This document shows positions 13,561 through 27,500 of a stretch of DNA of 64,000 nucleotides, in pieces (the first letter of the stretch is position 1; each line of letters begins with the position of its first letter). The stretch lies in NCBI GenBank assembly GCA_963920665.1, contig OY987263.1, positions 35,948,547 to 36,012,546 on the forward strand, in the 5' to 3' direction. The notes beneath the pieces are model-generated. The model made no database searches, had not been told where the DNA came from, and was given only the letters and a program-made list of their open reading frames with translations. The DNA is from Straminergon stramineum (Eukaryota > Streptophyta > Bryopsida > Hypnales > Calliergonaceae). The translations under genes and the position numbers were made by a program.

Positions 13561-16500
13561 TCGGGGGTGGAAAAAGTCATTCTAGAAATAGACTTAATAA
13601 TTGTAGGGAGATATCAAAAAACATTTTGTATGTAGAAAATACAAAATTCGAAGGAATACCCCTTTTCTTTAGATTTTTCAGATTTATTCCTCTAACGTGA
13701 ATTAAATATTCAGCATGAAATGTTGACCCTGATAGTCAAGTATAGTATTATGTGTTTCACCAAAATCACTCCAAAATTGTCAATTTTGGTGCAAACAAAT
13801 GTTTTGTTTGGGGGAGGGGAGGGGGTGAATGTCAACATATCCAACTATGTATTAATCTTTTACTGAACTAGTACGAGAGTATGTGGAAATAATTTAGAAT
13901 TTTTGAAGCAATAGATTATGAGATTTAGTGTTTATAGTGAAACAAACAATTATTTTCTCACTTTCCATTCTCTGTCATTGAACTTTTAATCCTCTTAACT
14001 TCAAATTATTGCATTGTAGATATTGAATTTAAATTGTTTTATTTGTGACAATTGGATTAAGAGTTTAATAAATAAATTTTGAATTAATCTTTTATCTTAC
14101 TTCTAAAAAAAATACTCCATAAAAGTAGGTAAAATATAGAACTAAAAAATTAATTGTCAATAGTTATAAAATGGAACAGATTCATACCAATCCTAAAGGT
14201 AAAATTGTTGTACAAGCAGTCTACCCCCTCTATGATTTTTTCTTTGTCAAAAAATTGAAAAATGTGAATTAAAAATAAAATTCCATAAAGTTATATTTTT
14301 AGGTAGATGAATGATGTCTACAAAAAGAACTCTTTATACCTTCCTCGTCACTAATCTTTTCCATTTGGAATCATAAATCAAAGCTTTTGATTTAGGTATG
14401 AACATAGTTTATTGGAAATATATATATTTCGAGTTATGTTTTAAGTTTGAGCTTAAGCAAGATTATTTTAGCTACTACTTAAGTACCAATTGAAGAAGAC
14501 TAATATTTCTAATGAGCTAATAGAGATATTCTTTAACCCATAAACTAAAGACAATTTGATTGTTATATGATTTTTAGAAGTTTGGATAGATTCATATAAA
14601 GTCATTTTTTAATAGATTTTTCTGAAATTTTTACACAAAGTGCAGACATTGCCCCTTTTTCAAAAATATATTTTTCTTCTATCAAATACCTCCATCAATA
14701 ATTATATTGCCTAAATTTTTTGGACAAGCATATAGCTATCAGTGGACTAAATAAAACTCCTTTTCTACTTTTGGAATTTGACAAGTATGTAACTAATATT
14801 ATATGAGGTGAAATTATCTATTAAAAAAAATTTGAGAAATGCAAAAATCTCACTCCATGAAAAATTAGTCTAAGATCCTATCAAGGTAAGGTTCTAAAAA
14901 GAAATCTTCTAGCTTGAAACACTATGATTTTTCAATTTACATTGTCAAAATTTCCAACATTTTTTCCATACATTCCACATTTATACTATTTGGTATAGTT
15001 TTTTGTAAATCTCTTTTGTTTCATTTTATTCTTAGTGCTCTAAGAGTGGCAATTTTTAAAAATTTCTAGACAAAATGTACCATTCTAGACTTGCATTAGG
15101 ATTCAATTGGTTTAGAAATTAAAAATCCAACTCTAATATTCATGAGTATTTCTTTTGGTCTCCTATAAGTAAGTGTCTTTTATTAATCAATGAAGTACAT
15201 CCCATAATTCTAGATAAAATGAATAATGTTGCATTCAAAATTTTTTATTATTTAAAAATTGAAGGTATACAATAAGAGATACAAAGTTTAGAATTTGATC
15301 CCGAATCCATCCAACATTGAAAGATGCATGAGAAAAAAAGTGAAATATATATTGTTAGGTTTGAAGTGACTTTGCAATTCAAATGCATTGACATTTAATA
15401 TCAAAGCCTTTGTGAGGTATTGAAGTATTTTAAATTCCATTTTGTGATTGAGAGAGGAAGTTTGAACAAAATACATCATACAACTTAAAATCTGTTTATG
15501 GCTAAAAATATTACATTTTAATCTATAAAAAATTTCAGGAAGAAATTATAATTTTCCATTTTCCATTTTATCAAAAAATACTAGTTAGTGTAGCCATTGA
15601 TTCATTGATGTGGATATTGTTTATAGACAATATTTTACAAATTTTGGATACAAAGATTGTAATGTATTTTTTCAAACAAAAGTTACAAATGGATTATAAC
15701 CAAATATTTTAATATGATCCAATTATAACTTTTGTTTAAAAACCATTATTTCATTATTATTCTAAGTTGCATTCTATGATACACTACTACAATTATTTTG
15801 GAAATGCAGACTACCTTTGTGCCTTAAAGGGTTAATTAAATATTATCATAGGATATTATGTAATATATTGTAATGAAGACATTCATTGATTGAGTATTAT
15901 AAAATATGATCTATAATTTATAAAATCTTGATAATTATACAATAATCTCATGTGTAATTTATAAAATATATTAGAAATGGTACGACAATACACAATCTCA
16001 CAACAATTTGAATCTTTATAAAGGTAAATAAATATGCAACAATTTAATGAAATATGATAGACTAAAGAAAAATTTATAAGTATAAGATTTGGAGTATTTT
16101 TTTCTTGACTAAAATTTTTTAATGTATATACATGTTTATGTGTGTGTGTCTCTCTCTCTATATACTCTCTAGATTTTATGAAGAATTCTATCCCAAAACC
16201 CAAATATATTTGTATGTTTGTATGTATGTATTTTATGTGGAAACAAAAATGTAGAAAAATGAAAAAGTATTGATCATGAAATTAAATTAGAAATTAAATA
16301 AAATCCAAATTTTAAAATACGTCTTCTTTGATGAGAAATGAAAGAGTAGAAAAAACGCAAAGCAAAACACATATTCAAAAGAAGAATGTTCAATACAAAA
16401 TGTTTTACAATAAAATTTGAAAACAAGAAATCCATTTTTTAAATGGAAAAATAAAAATAATATAACCACTACTTTAAATGGAATGGAAAATGAAGATAAT

Positions 16501-17470
16501 ATAACCACTTCATTACTTGCAATGGAAAATATAAAGGGAAAGTGACATATGATAATCAAAATACAATGAAATGAAGAAATATTGAAGAAACAAGTTTTAA
16601 ACATCTACTAAAAAACTTTAACCCTTCGTAACTTTTGCATGCTTAAAAGTAGAGCTGCTAAATTAGAACTATTTTAGAGCCAAAGCAAGAAAGCAAAGCA
16701 AAAGCAAAATAATAATCTAGATTGAAGAATAATTCATTAATTTGATTAAAGAACAAGAGAATAAAAAACAAAGTGGGGGTCTCTTAACATAAAGCCAAAG
16801 CATTGATATAGATAGAGTGCTAATACTTGTGGTGGATACGTCTAGTTGCAATGGAGTTTGCATTGACACTTGTGTGATGAATTGGTCTCATTTGCTTCAA
16901 AAACAATATTTTATTCATTATTTAAAGGACAATATTCAAATTAAATAGCAAAGCAAGATTTCCTAATTGATAGACTTTTATAGATAAATTCTACAGCCCT
17001 TGTGTACATTTATGTATATATGCAACCTATATGTTAGGTTTTGGTAATGATGCCCCTATTATATGCATATGAAATTGTAAAGGCAAGAAATGAAGATTTG
17101 AAATACATCAAGTACAAAAATATATCAATTCCATAGAATGAATTTATATTATATTATTATTCTTATTTAATCAATTTAAGATACATAAAACAAGACTTTG
17201 AAATAATAACAAGTTTAGTTTTAAATTGCCACTAGGTCACTAATAAGAGTGAAATACCAATCATAGTAGGTGCTTAGGGTGTGTAACATTGTTGTCAAAG
17301 AAAGAGTTTTTTAGAATTTTAATGTAACAAAATTTTTGCATACTTTAACCCCTAATTATCTATTGCAAAACCATCTAATTTGTGGTGAGTGACTTCTTTT
17401 AGGCAACAATCTTGCTTGGATATTTTTCTTATGCATAGTAGAATATTTGAATTAATTCTTGATAAGTGTA
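13561..17470. other. AT-rich intergenic DNA, no gene seen
   Basis: Very AT-rich with homopolymers and short tandem runs (for example 'tgtatgtttgtatgtatgta' near 16210). ORFs at 15883-16203 and 16287-16604 on the minus strand are low-complexity Phe/Ile/Leu/Ser peptides expected by chance. Scattered 'ttaacccct' and 'aagggttaa' motifs near 15825 and 17346 are probably fragments of the TTAA family. Confidence 0.6.
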
Positions 17471-18041
17471 TTAACCCCTAAAGTCCCAATTTCCCTATGA
17501 GGGACAAAATGGATCTTGGATAGGTTCCTATGAGCTCAATTTTTAGTGTAATTTTTTAAAACTTTTTTGTAAGATATAAAAACTTATTAGCTTTATGGAA
17601 ATATATTTTTTTATTCAAATCGGTGCTTGGGATCAAAAGTTATGCCACAATAACCTCAAAATAGGGGAGAGTGGGCAGCAAAAAAAAATTGAAATATTTT
17701 TTTAAATTATTTTATTCTCATATGTTATATTTTTGTCTAAATGTGAAGCTTTGATTCATCCCATTTGGATTAGTGATGTAAAAGATATAGAGTTTCTTGT
17801 TTTGTGGGCAATTGGAGCATCTTCAAAAAAACTTTTTCTTTCACTTTGAATGCTAATATCTTTCAATCTGTATGGTCAAACATCATGAAATTTTCACTAC
17901 ATGATCCAAGAAAGTTTTGGTACAAGATCCCATGGTTAAATTCTAAAAAAGTATATTTTTTATTCCTTAGATGAATGTAGTAGAAGTAGCAGTTTTGAGT
18001 GGTTTTTGACAAAAAAATGGCCTTGGGACTTTAGGGTTTAA
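17471..18041. mobile_element. TTAA-ended non-autonomous DNA element, copy C
   Basis: The left end is TTAACCCCTAAAGTCCCAA (17471 onward). The right end is TTGGGACTTTAGGGTTTAA (to 18041), an inverse with one mismatch over about 19 bp. The 571-bp interior shares with copies A and B the 'tcaaaagttatg' block, a 'tttgattcatcccatttgg' block and the 'aatgctaatatctttcaatc' block. No ORF of note. Confidence 0.75.
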
Positions 18042-20790
18042 AAATTGAAATTGCTAGAGCCTAATTTGTTTATGAAGAAGTGAACACAAATTTTACTATA
18101 ATATCAAAGTAATAAACATTGATTAGAGAAAACAATGATGATTTACGATAAGATCTCTAGTTATTTATAGCTAATTCAAATTCTTACCTTATTCCTACGA
18201 CAATTTCATTCTTGAAGTTTCTAATTCTATTTCTTGAGCTTCTAGCTCCATTTCTATTTTTCTTAATTTAATGCAAATGAGATGCATATCCATTAGAAGT
18301 TGCATAGGACATATATCACATTGCAAACAAAGTTACATTCAATTCAAAATTTTAAATGAATTTTAAATGAATTTTAAATGTGATTTTTTCTCCAAGTAGG
18401 AGGAAAGTTATCATTCATGTGTCATCAAAACATTTCCATGAACAATTACTGTATTGAATTTGATTTTGAATTCCAATTTTATAATTTTCCAAAAGAAAAA
18501 GGTTCGTGGGGTTTAGATTGCTTTCTTGAACAATCTCACTGTAAAAATTAACATGTTTCATTTCCATTTTAGAATTGTTTAACCCTTTTAAGGACCCAAC
18601 CATTATGGAAGAACAAATGATAAATGCAAAGATGTCTGATGCTTAGAGAATCTTATATATATACACAAAAATTATTTTAAGAAGATTCAAAGTCTGGTGA
18701 CTGAGTATGGCAAGCTATAAAATTACATTCATTTTCAACGCAAAATATCTTGCAATCTTCAAGACCCAAACAATTGAAAATACTCCCACATTTTCAAACT
18801 ATTCTAGTGCATGGTCATACAATTGAATGGCCAAAAAAATGTCATTTTTTCCTATATTGTCTCTATCCCCCCACCAAATGACAATCTTGGAAGGATTTTC
18901 TTAGTGAAATGTATTCATGAGTCAAAGTAGGCCAGTTGGCTCCACCAAAAAACTAGAGTTAGGTCCCTTTCTCCAACAAACAAATACTAGATACATACAA
19001 AGTACATCTCTTCCTAGATAACGTATGTGCATCTCATACTTGATAGCATACATTGTCATATGTGAGAGCCCATGTACATTCCATACTAGTTTATGTACAT
19101 GCATCTTGTACTTCAACATTTTATGTCTAAATTTTAAATTAACAAACTACAAAACTTACGTGGAAAGGCCTTTTTTTTTCCAAGACAAATTTTACGTGGC
19201 CTGTTGCGGACAACTTGAAAGTTTTCATGGGTTTGAAGTTTGAACGAAAATTGGGGTGGCTGACGAAGGGCAAAAGTCATTCAAGTCATCAGTCTCGCTG
19301 CTTGACTGAAGCCATTGAAAGCCCAGCATGTGATTTGCTTGGAGGTTGGAGAGCAAGCACCTTCCATCCTTGGGGAGAAAAGCCACAATAAGAAGGAGCT
19401 CCCCGGGATCTTACAACCCCCATTTCAAAGTGACTTTTGATAATAATAATAATGAAAACCCATGTAAGTCAGTACTCTGTTGTGTTTCAGACTCAAATTT
19501 TAAAAAATAAAAATAAAAATAATGTAATTTATTGGCATGTAATGTAATGTGAATATTCAAAGAATTCTACCGTTCCGTCAAAGCATGTCCTTTAGTTGTC
19601 CTGCTAAATTGGAACAATCTTTTAGCCTCAGAAAGACGGACAATTGGTACTATCACACCCACCTAACTTGTTGGAATGACTGCAAAAACAAACTTGGAAT
19701 TAGCTTCTCAAGTTGCTTCGCCACACCGTTTCTCTCGGTGGCAGGACTCTGCCTAACTTATTTTCTACCTGCCAGTCCTTTGAATTTGAAGCTAGTAAAG
19801 CAAAATAATCATTGACAAAAAGGATTACTATAAAATATTCGTGAGCTTTAGTTCCATCAAGCAACATGTCCCGTGTGTCCAATTTCTTAGAAATATATAT
19901 TTTTTTTGTAGGTGGTTTTGGTTTTATAGAAACATGGAGCAGTGTTCGGGAAACTTTTTGAATTTCCCCGGCTATTTTCCTCCTATTCCTATAGTCAACC
20001 GGTTATTGAAGTTCCCATCCCGGTTATTTTCTCTATTTTCTACTAGAAATAGAAATTTTCTAAATTTTTCCACCAGTTTTTTGCCGATGTTTTCAAATTG
20101 CAACTGGATATTTTCCCTAATCCACCGGCTAACTTTGAACTAATCGCCGGTTTTTCCCATTCATTGACATGGAGTTCATTGCATGATGGGCAACGAATGC
20201 ACAATGTTTTGATAGCTAAGTCACATAATGATTTTGAATTATATTGTTGTCTTTAGGTCCAATCAAAGTGGTGCAACAAGTTGTTTTATTTCCCCAAGCA
20301 AATGATCAATTTCAACAAAGGTAGGATCACAACTATTTTCTTGAAAAGGAAAAAACTAACATCAAGAAATTTTAAAAGGGGTTTGAAGGAACGATAACAT
20401 TTGTTGTGACAGCAAGAAGAAGAACTCTATTGGAAAACATACATGTATATTATCTCCAATATGCATATGAAGAAGATTCAACAAAAATTTTGATAATTTA
20501 ATCCCTCAAAGAACCAACATCTAGTAGATGCATGATGGCTATTTTCAAAAGCTTATTAGAGGAGCTATACTAAATGGGTGCAAGACATCTAAGTATGCAA
20601 TAAAAATAATTATATTTGTTCTTCAATGATGTGACTTTGTTGGTCATATGGTCCTACATGATTTTTGTGTAATGTTTTGTATTAGTTCATGTAGGCATGG
20701 AAGGAAGGAAAACATGTAAAATATGATATTTGATCTCTAGATTCTTCTCAGCCTACAATTTTATTTAGTGTAAAAGCTCCAAATCATCAT
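18042..20790. other. AT-rich intergenic DNA, no gene supported
   Basis: At 18480-18600 there is sequence related to the degraded TTAA-family copy ('aacatgtttcatttccattttagaattg'-type text is shared with 9075-9110). The part from 19200 to 20160 is less AT-rich and has ORFs up to 100 codons without recognisable domains. A 'ccggttattttc'-like phrase recurs loosely at 19965-20150. Confidence 0.5.
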
Positions 20791-21753
20791 TTAACCCCTA
20801 AAGGACCAAATGGTGTTTTTTTGCAACATAGCGATTTCGGGCAGCTCACTACGGATGGAATTTTTATTTTTTTTCTTTGAAATTTTCACACAACATGTGC
20901 CCGAGGAGTAGCTTTAAGACCCGATAATTTTCATAACTTTTGAATACATGGTTGAAAAGTTATTGTATGATATGTAGTTTTCATTGCTCGGCGGGCATCC
21001 CGGGCAGCAAAAAAAACTTCTTTAAAAATCACTTTTTTTTTAAATAAAAATTTGAAATTGATTTTCCTGATTTTTATATATATGGAAAGCTTTGAATCAT
21101 TCCATTTTGATTTATGAGATGAAAGTTATGAAGAGTTTTAGTTGTGGGTAGTTTGTGGGTAGTTTGTGGGTAGTAATGGAATCTCTACTCCAAAATAAAC
21201 TTTGAAGACCTTTATTTCACTCAATTTTTAATATTTTTGGAAAAAAATGAAAAGGCAAGGTGTAGATTGTTTATTACAACAATTTCACCATTGGGATTAG
21301 AATTTTTCAATTCCATAAATAAATTATTAACAATTTAGTATTTTGAATCATTCTCTACTTCTTTCAACTTACTATTTTTTTCCTATATGTTGTACAATTC
21401 CAAATGATCTAAAATTTTTCAAGAATGTAGACAACATGACTGGAAGAATGAATCCAAAGAGCTACAACCATTTTGGACATTTTTCATAATGATCTGACCT
21501 TGTGGAGTGCATCTGCCCGGATTTTCGAAGGGCCAAAAAATGGCTTTTTGTCACTTCAAATGCTAATATCTTGCAATCTAAACGGTGGAAATTTCTGAAA
21601 TTTTTTCGACATCTTCCCAAACGAGATTACTACAAGATCCTACGGTTACATTTGTCGAAAAATGTATTTTTTCTAAAATTTGATACTTGTACTAGAGATG
21701 ACAGTTTTGGAGCGTTTTTGGTGAAAACGTAGTCAAAAATCTTTAGGGGTTAA
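20791..21753. mobile_element. TTAA-ended non-autonomous DNA element, copy B
   Basis: It begins TTAACCCCTAAAG (20791-20803) and ends CTTTAGGGGTTAA (21741-21753), perfect 13-bp inverted ends. At 963 bp it is the longest family copy. It aligns with copy A along most of its length, with an extra left-hand block ('gggcagctcactacggatgg' region) and a three-unit 12-bp tandem repeat (gtttgtgggtag) at about 21150-21174. The 76-codon ORF at 21502-21732 lies in the repeat and is not conserved as an ORF in copy A. Confidence 0.8.
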
Positions 21754-22361
21754 CTTCTAGTTAGAGTCTCTTCATGGGTAAGAAAACTATGCTAAATTTT
21801 TTATTTGATCAATTTTAGGTACAATTGTTATCTTTAAGAATGTGGTGTACATTCTCTAAAGTAGGAGGCCTACAAATCAAACCAACTCCAAAAGTATTCT
21901 CTAACACAAAGGTACATATTACTTTCTTCAATGTACCAACAATGAACATATCACAATGTAGACACTTTTAATGACACACAACTTCAAAAATAATTGTTCA
22001 AAGGTCCCCAAAATATTAAGAATTGGCACTTAAATGAGCATTATTTGGGCCCTTCTCTTGCGACTCTTAGGGATGCTTAACACCTAGAGGCTGATTGCAC
22101 AAATTTCAACCTTTTGTTCAATCACAAGTGAAGATTTCAGCCTTTTGTCCAATCACAAGTGAGGATTTCCAATCTAGGTGTAAACCTTCCCTTTGATGCT
22201 TGTGGAAATGGGTCTTTTTCCACCCATCTCTCATAGTACTAACTTATGCTCTTACCTTATGTGGTGTGGACTGTGGAGGTTGCAGTTGAGTATAATCCTT
22301 GCAGCAGTCTGGCAGTATCCAATCAATCTCTGCGTTTCATAAGATTAGCCTGTCTGCCTTT

Positions 22362-22362
<1 letters not shown>

Positions 22363-22398
<36 letters not shown>
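22363..22398. repeat. (GCT)12 trinucleotide microsatellite
   Basis: Twelve perfect GCT units. In one frame they would encode poly-alanine inside a 61-codon ORF, in another poly-cysteine. No gene model around it is supported. Confidence 0.9.
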
Positions 22399-22399
<1 letters not shown>

Positions 22400-23610
22400 C
22401 CTTCCCAACCGAAGAGTCACTTCTTTTTTGAAAATCCCAGAGATCAGCTCTCCGTCAATGCCGATCCCAAGGAACTTACGCTCTCCATCATTTACAGAGC
22501 CAACCGTCCATCAGTGTCCTCCATCGTTGAAGCATCTATAACATGTGTAGATAGTGTAAGTAAGTACACTTTTCCATACTCACCAAAGTCACAACATCGC
22601 AACTTCCGCTTCATTAACTTGCTACATTAACTTCACTTACTGAGAGGGTTGGTCGGTCCACCAATATCTGAGAGATCTGAGAGTTTCCTTGTGGGTTGGC
22701 GTGGTTGCAGAAAGGCGCAGGCGAAGTTAGTTCGCAGGAAAAGCACGCGCATGAAGACACTCGGGTGCAGGTCTAATAAGCTTCCTAAGAGCAACCACCA
22801 CCCCATACTCAAAAAAAGGGACCCTCAATTTTTTGGACAATTCTTGGAGTGTCTGGGCTAGTTTTGTTTTTGAGGTCTAGAGGAGTTGCCACTGTTGCCC
22901 ACACTCTCAATTTATGACATGGAGGGCATGCGCTAGATTTGTTTGGGAGGTCAACAATGGGTTGCCCACCCTTGCCTACACTCACAACTTTGGACAAGCA
23001 TGTGGTGCCTCCCCAATCAGCCCTTTTTTTATACTTTTTGAGAAAGTGCCAGGATGGCAATCACTTAAAATTTGGTGAAGTATTGTATTTCTACATTTAT
23101 CCATCTTTTGGACCCAAAAAATACTTTTTCAATCATACTCATGCACTTTTTCATTCAAATTTGGCAAATTCATCCACATTTTAAATAGAAATGGAATTTT
23201 TTTGGCAAAATAAGATTACTTTTTTTGGCGAAAAGTAGACATTCATTCTGAAATGGTGCAATCTAGCCCCATGGTGCCAAAAAAAAAGGGTTGTCCCCAT
23301 TAGCTCACAATGCTCCTAAAGTAGGGATCCAACTACTCAGAAGACAAAACAATTTTAGAGTACAATCATCATTGTCTTCCATATTTATTGTGCATGTATA
23401 AATGAACAAAAATTACTTATAAATAGGCTTTTTTTCTCAAAGAGGATGTACTCAATTCTTCATTCTTGTTTAATCTACAAAGCCTCCAAATCACCCCTCA
23501 AGACTTAATTTTGATAGGTTATTGTATACATTGCACTTGCGGTTTGCATGTTATCACTTGTAATTGGTTCATTGTCTATTTTCTTTATATATGCATGTGT
23601 GAGTATATAT

Positions 23611-23636
23611 GTGTGTGTGTATATATATATATATAT
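23611..23636. repeat. (GT)5(AT)8 microsatellite
   Basis: Five GT units run directly into eight AT units. Confidence 0.9.
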
Positions 23637-24776
23637 GCTTGTGAAAACATAGAGTTGAAGGGGATTTCAAATGTATGTATAAATTTATATTTGGAGCAGA
23701 CTACTTGTGAAGCTTTTACGATCAATTTGAATCAATGCATCAAACAAGAATTCCCTAAAATGTGAGAAATAAAACTTTGTTTATCAATTCTTCCTAATTT
23801 TGTAATGGAACAAACATTGATCTCACCAAAAATAAATTAAAAAATTATTGAATATTTTAAAATAGATTACAATTTGGTTCAACTCATGGGTGGTCTTTGA
23901 TATCTTTTCAATTGTAAGGTAGTCTACTCTTGAAGAGACCCTTTAAGCCTATTCAACTTGTCAATCACAATAATAGATATTCAAGGAACATGTCACTTGT
24001 TCCTAGATAGGGGATGCATTTAGAATAGGGTCATAGTTTATAGACCTCTTATCTTATTGACTTGTCAATATCGATTTCTACTTCAGTCTTGACCTTATAT
24101 TGAATTTCTAGTACTTGGCAATGACAAATTATCCTTTCTCTTACTTCAATTGTATTCTTAAGAACTTTTTTTCTTAAACACATGGACAATTTCCATTGCA
24201 AAAGGAAACAATACAGCAAAACAAAGGTAGAAACCCCAATGAAACTTTTTACATTTTCAGAAATCAAAAGACCAGGCACCAGAATTCTTAAGAACTTTCA
24301 ACCTTGTTAGATGTTGATATTTTGATTTTTTATCTCATGTGTTACTGTCTATTATTAATGAAATATTATAAAAATTTAAATGAAAATCTACCAATACAAA
24401 GCATTAACTAAGGAGAGTGATTTTTTTTTGTGTGTCACAAAAGTTCCTTGCAAACAAAAGAACCAAGAATTTTGAATTTTGAATTTTGAAAAATGAAAAT
24501 CATCAGGGGTCTAGCTGCCCCAGGTTCCCATTCAAAAAAGTCCTTGAGCTCAGACATCATAGAAGCTGACAAACATAGTGATTCTAAATTACGTGCCAGA
24601 ATTATCAGATGACAGGATCAGTACACTTTTACTTAGAGTTAATTCCTATCACATTAACCAAACCTTTTTTTTGAACTAAGGTAACCTACACTTAAAATTG
24701 CACAAATAAGCAATTCAATATGGTTCTAATTATTATATTGGACTTTTTTTAAGGGTCTTGTTGGTAGTCAAAAAGG

Positions 24777-25119
24777 CACTACAAGAGAAAGGGGTGATTT
24801 AAGTGTAGTTTCAATAGTGTAGATCAGGGCTTTTTTTTGGACTAGTGTCCCCTGTGCTGGCTTCACTACACAGGCCAAATTAGAGAGGGCCAGATTCACA
24901 TTGGTCAGATTTTGACACATTTGGCAAAATTTCGCCAAAAAATAAAGCCCTGGTATAGACCTATAAGTGTTGACCTCTTAGGATATTTTTAGTAAAATTT
25001 TACTAGAAAAACATTTATTTTTAATATAAATTTATTAAAAATCTCCTAAAAGATCAACACTCACAGGACTAGACTACTAGGAATATACTTAATTAAAACA
25101 CCCATTTTCCTTTGTAGTG
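24777..25119. mobile_element. CACTA-type foldback MITE with 3-bp target duplication
   Basis: The left end CACTACAAGAGAAAGG and the right end CCTTTGTAGTG are inverted counterparts, and the similarity runs inward (GGGTGATTTAAGTG against the inverse of AATTAAAACACCC). The same three bases AGG flank both ends (24774-24776, 25120-25122). CACTA ends with a 3-bp duplication are the signature of the En/Spm superfamily. The arms continue inward ('agtgttgacctcttagga' against 'tcctaaaagatcaacact'), so the element is nearly a full foldback once the nested hAT MITE is removed. No transposase is encoded. Confidence 0.85.
24825..24952. mobile_element. hAT-type MITE nested inside the CACTA foldback
   Basis: The element is 128 bp and runs from CAGGGCTTTTTTTT to AAAAAATAAAGCCCTG. 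The flanking octamers are GTGTAGAT and GTATAGAC (6 of 8 match), an aged 8-bp duplication. The interior matches the MITE at 9697-9823. It interrupts the left arm of the CACTA element, so it inserted later. Confidence 0.8.
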
Positions 25120-25806
25120 AGGGATTCTATAATTTCTTTGAATGCAATTGAATGTATAAAATCTTCAATGTGCTAAAAATAGGTGTTTCTAAAACTGACC
25201 ATAGATTGTCGGGAATAGTGGGAGTACATTTTAGGCAAGAATTTGCAATGGCCAATTTTAAAAAGTGGTCAAAATTAGGTGTAGTTACTTGAACCATTCA
25301 ACAACCAAATGGCTAAAATTGGCCTATGGTTTAAATTCTATATTCATTTGCATAATACAAATGGAATCAACGTGAAATGCATCAAAATTTGAAGTTTTGG
25401 GCAAGAATAAACTGATAATTTAACAATTTTCTTAATAAAAACTAAGAAAAATTGAAGTTTATGTGCCTATCCAAGCCCATACTCAACCAAGAATACGATA
25501 CAAAGTTTAAGATGTATATTGGGGTGAGGGAGAATGCTTATCAAAAGCCATAGACGCCACATGGAAGGTGACCAATGTAGCTGACATGTGGAAGTTATAG
25601 CAATTCAAGTGCAATACTAGTCTTCAAGTCCAACTTGAGAGCAGGCCTCATCTCTAGGTCCAACTCTAGAGTAGGCTTGGTCCTCAAGTCCAAACATTTT
25701 TTTTGACACAAATGAAATTAGTCTAAACATTTTTTAGATTTAGTTTGAAGGCCAATTGCCTTACTACATTCCATGTCGAATATAAAATGCTGTCAATGCC
25801 AAATGA

Positions 25807-25841
<35 letters not shown>

Positions 25842-27500
25842 TACATACATAAAAAGATATAAATGATTTCTCTTTTGGCAACTCATTGAGAATTTATGTA
25901 TTTGGTGGATGAGGTTGCCATAATGCCCAAATCTTGTGCACTGCTTGGTTGGGTGAGCAAATGACTAGAGGCAATGAATTTTGTTAGAATAGTTATCCTT
26001 CAGATACACTGCTCCCCACCCAATAATACAAATGAACTCCACTCTATACGGACAATTTTTGCTAGACCTGCCCAACACTTCCCAATTTATCATGTTTGAC
26101 ACTTTTCCCACTTGGTATTTTTGACATTTGGATAATGTGTATGGATAGGAATTTTTTTGCATTATGTACCATCTATTTTTGTGGACCTAAACCCTATTGT
26201 ATTCTCCCTTCACTAAAAATATGGTAAAGTAGATGGTGAATCTCTCCAAACCCACAAGCATTAAAGGGTTAATGAAATTATCAAAGGATTTTGTCAAAAT
26301 CCCCATAAGAATGGGATGATTTTAATGTGAATGAATAAGCAATGTGTCTTCTCAAATGCAAAAAATGTTAATGATGCTTTAAATAAAAACAATGGAAAGA
26401 TCAAGGAATTGAGGTGTTGTAATTACCTTACTAGATGTAGTAGAAAATTTTGATTTTTTTCACACAAGGTGTAAGGCATTTGCACTCTAAGGTGTATTAT
26501 ATTTTGTTGTTGTAGTGCTGTGAATGCATTGTGTTAAGAACTTGTGAAAAATTTAACTTCAATAAAAATACACATTACATTTGAAGTTGGAGTATTTTTT
26601 TTTTGCAAAGTAATAAGTGTCCATAAAAGGGATATAGCTGCATCAAAGAAATATATTGAAAAAAATCTCTACATGGTTTAATGAGAAATATTAAATGGGT
26701 GCTTTGTCAAGGTATATTTTGCACATGAAATGTAGATATAGAAATCTCATTGATAAAAATTAAGAGAATTTTCAAAAAATTTAATGCAAATCACTAAAAT
26801 CACAAGGATAGTAGATTTTATGATCACATTATTTTCAAAAATTATAAAAGGATGATTGCAAGAAACTCATGGTGATTTTGTTGTATTTTGCAGTACTAAT
26901 GTTTTTTTTGGAGTACTTTAAAATTAGAAATTTTTCAATATTTAAAAAAATATGGCTAATATAAACACCTTTAAGATGAAGGTAACCACCAAAAGATTTT
27001 CTTTTAAAACTATCTAAGTAGGAGAACTAGAAAAGTGCCAATTCACAAGAAAGTAGATATTTTAATGTTTTAATTAGAAAAAAATAGAAAAAAAATTTAA
27101 ATAAAGAAAATAAAAAAATTTTACTTTTGTAAAAACTCTATGGAGATGGTCATTTACTAAAAGAACCAACAAAATGATATTTTACATGTTTCAAAATGCA
27201 AGCTCAAAGAAGCTCACTTTGTAGATTTGCACACCACATAAAATTAACTATTTTTAGAATTCCTTTGTATTGTACATTTTAGGTAAGAATATGTAGTGTG
27301 CAATTTGAGGTTTAGTTATCTTACTTTCTAATGTTTTTTTCCATAAAAATATAGAAGAATTTTAAGGGTTATATTAGTGAATTACACTATTTCCCTTTAC
27401 AATGATAAATTTTCAATGACATGAATTTTAAGCCCTCAATAACTAGAAAGAATAAGTCAATGAACCTATTCCACTATAAAAACGAAATAGAATTTTTCCT
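25120..27500. other. AT-rich intergenic DNA, no gene seen
   Basis: It contains a compound microsatellite at 25807-25850. No ORF above 65 codons and no repeat ends were recognised apart from a lone 'taaagggttaa' near 26263. Confidence 0.55.
25807..25850. repeat. (AT)11(AC)6(ATAC)2 compound microsatellite
   Basis: Perfect AT units to 25828, AC units 25829-25840, then two ATAC units with a trailing AT. Confidence 0.9.

Larger units (their letters stand above)
21754..24776. other. Intergenic DNA with simple repeats, no gene supported
   Basis: A ~32-bp unit containing 'ccttttgtccaatcacaagt' is duplicated in tandem at about 22102-22164. The 22.25-23.05 kb part is less AT-rich and has ORFs of 60-83 codons with no domain. 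AT-rich sequence follows. A lone taaggtagtctactcttg end near 23915 resembles the MITE at 12181. Confidence 0.5.

Noticed and set aside
22246..22431. ORF with a poly-alanine stretch
   Set aside because: The alanines come from the GCT microsatellite; no other coding signal surrounds it.
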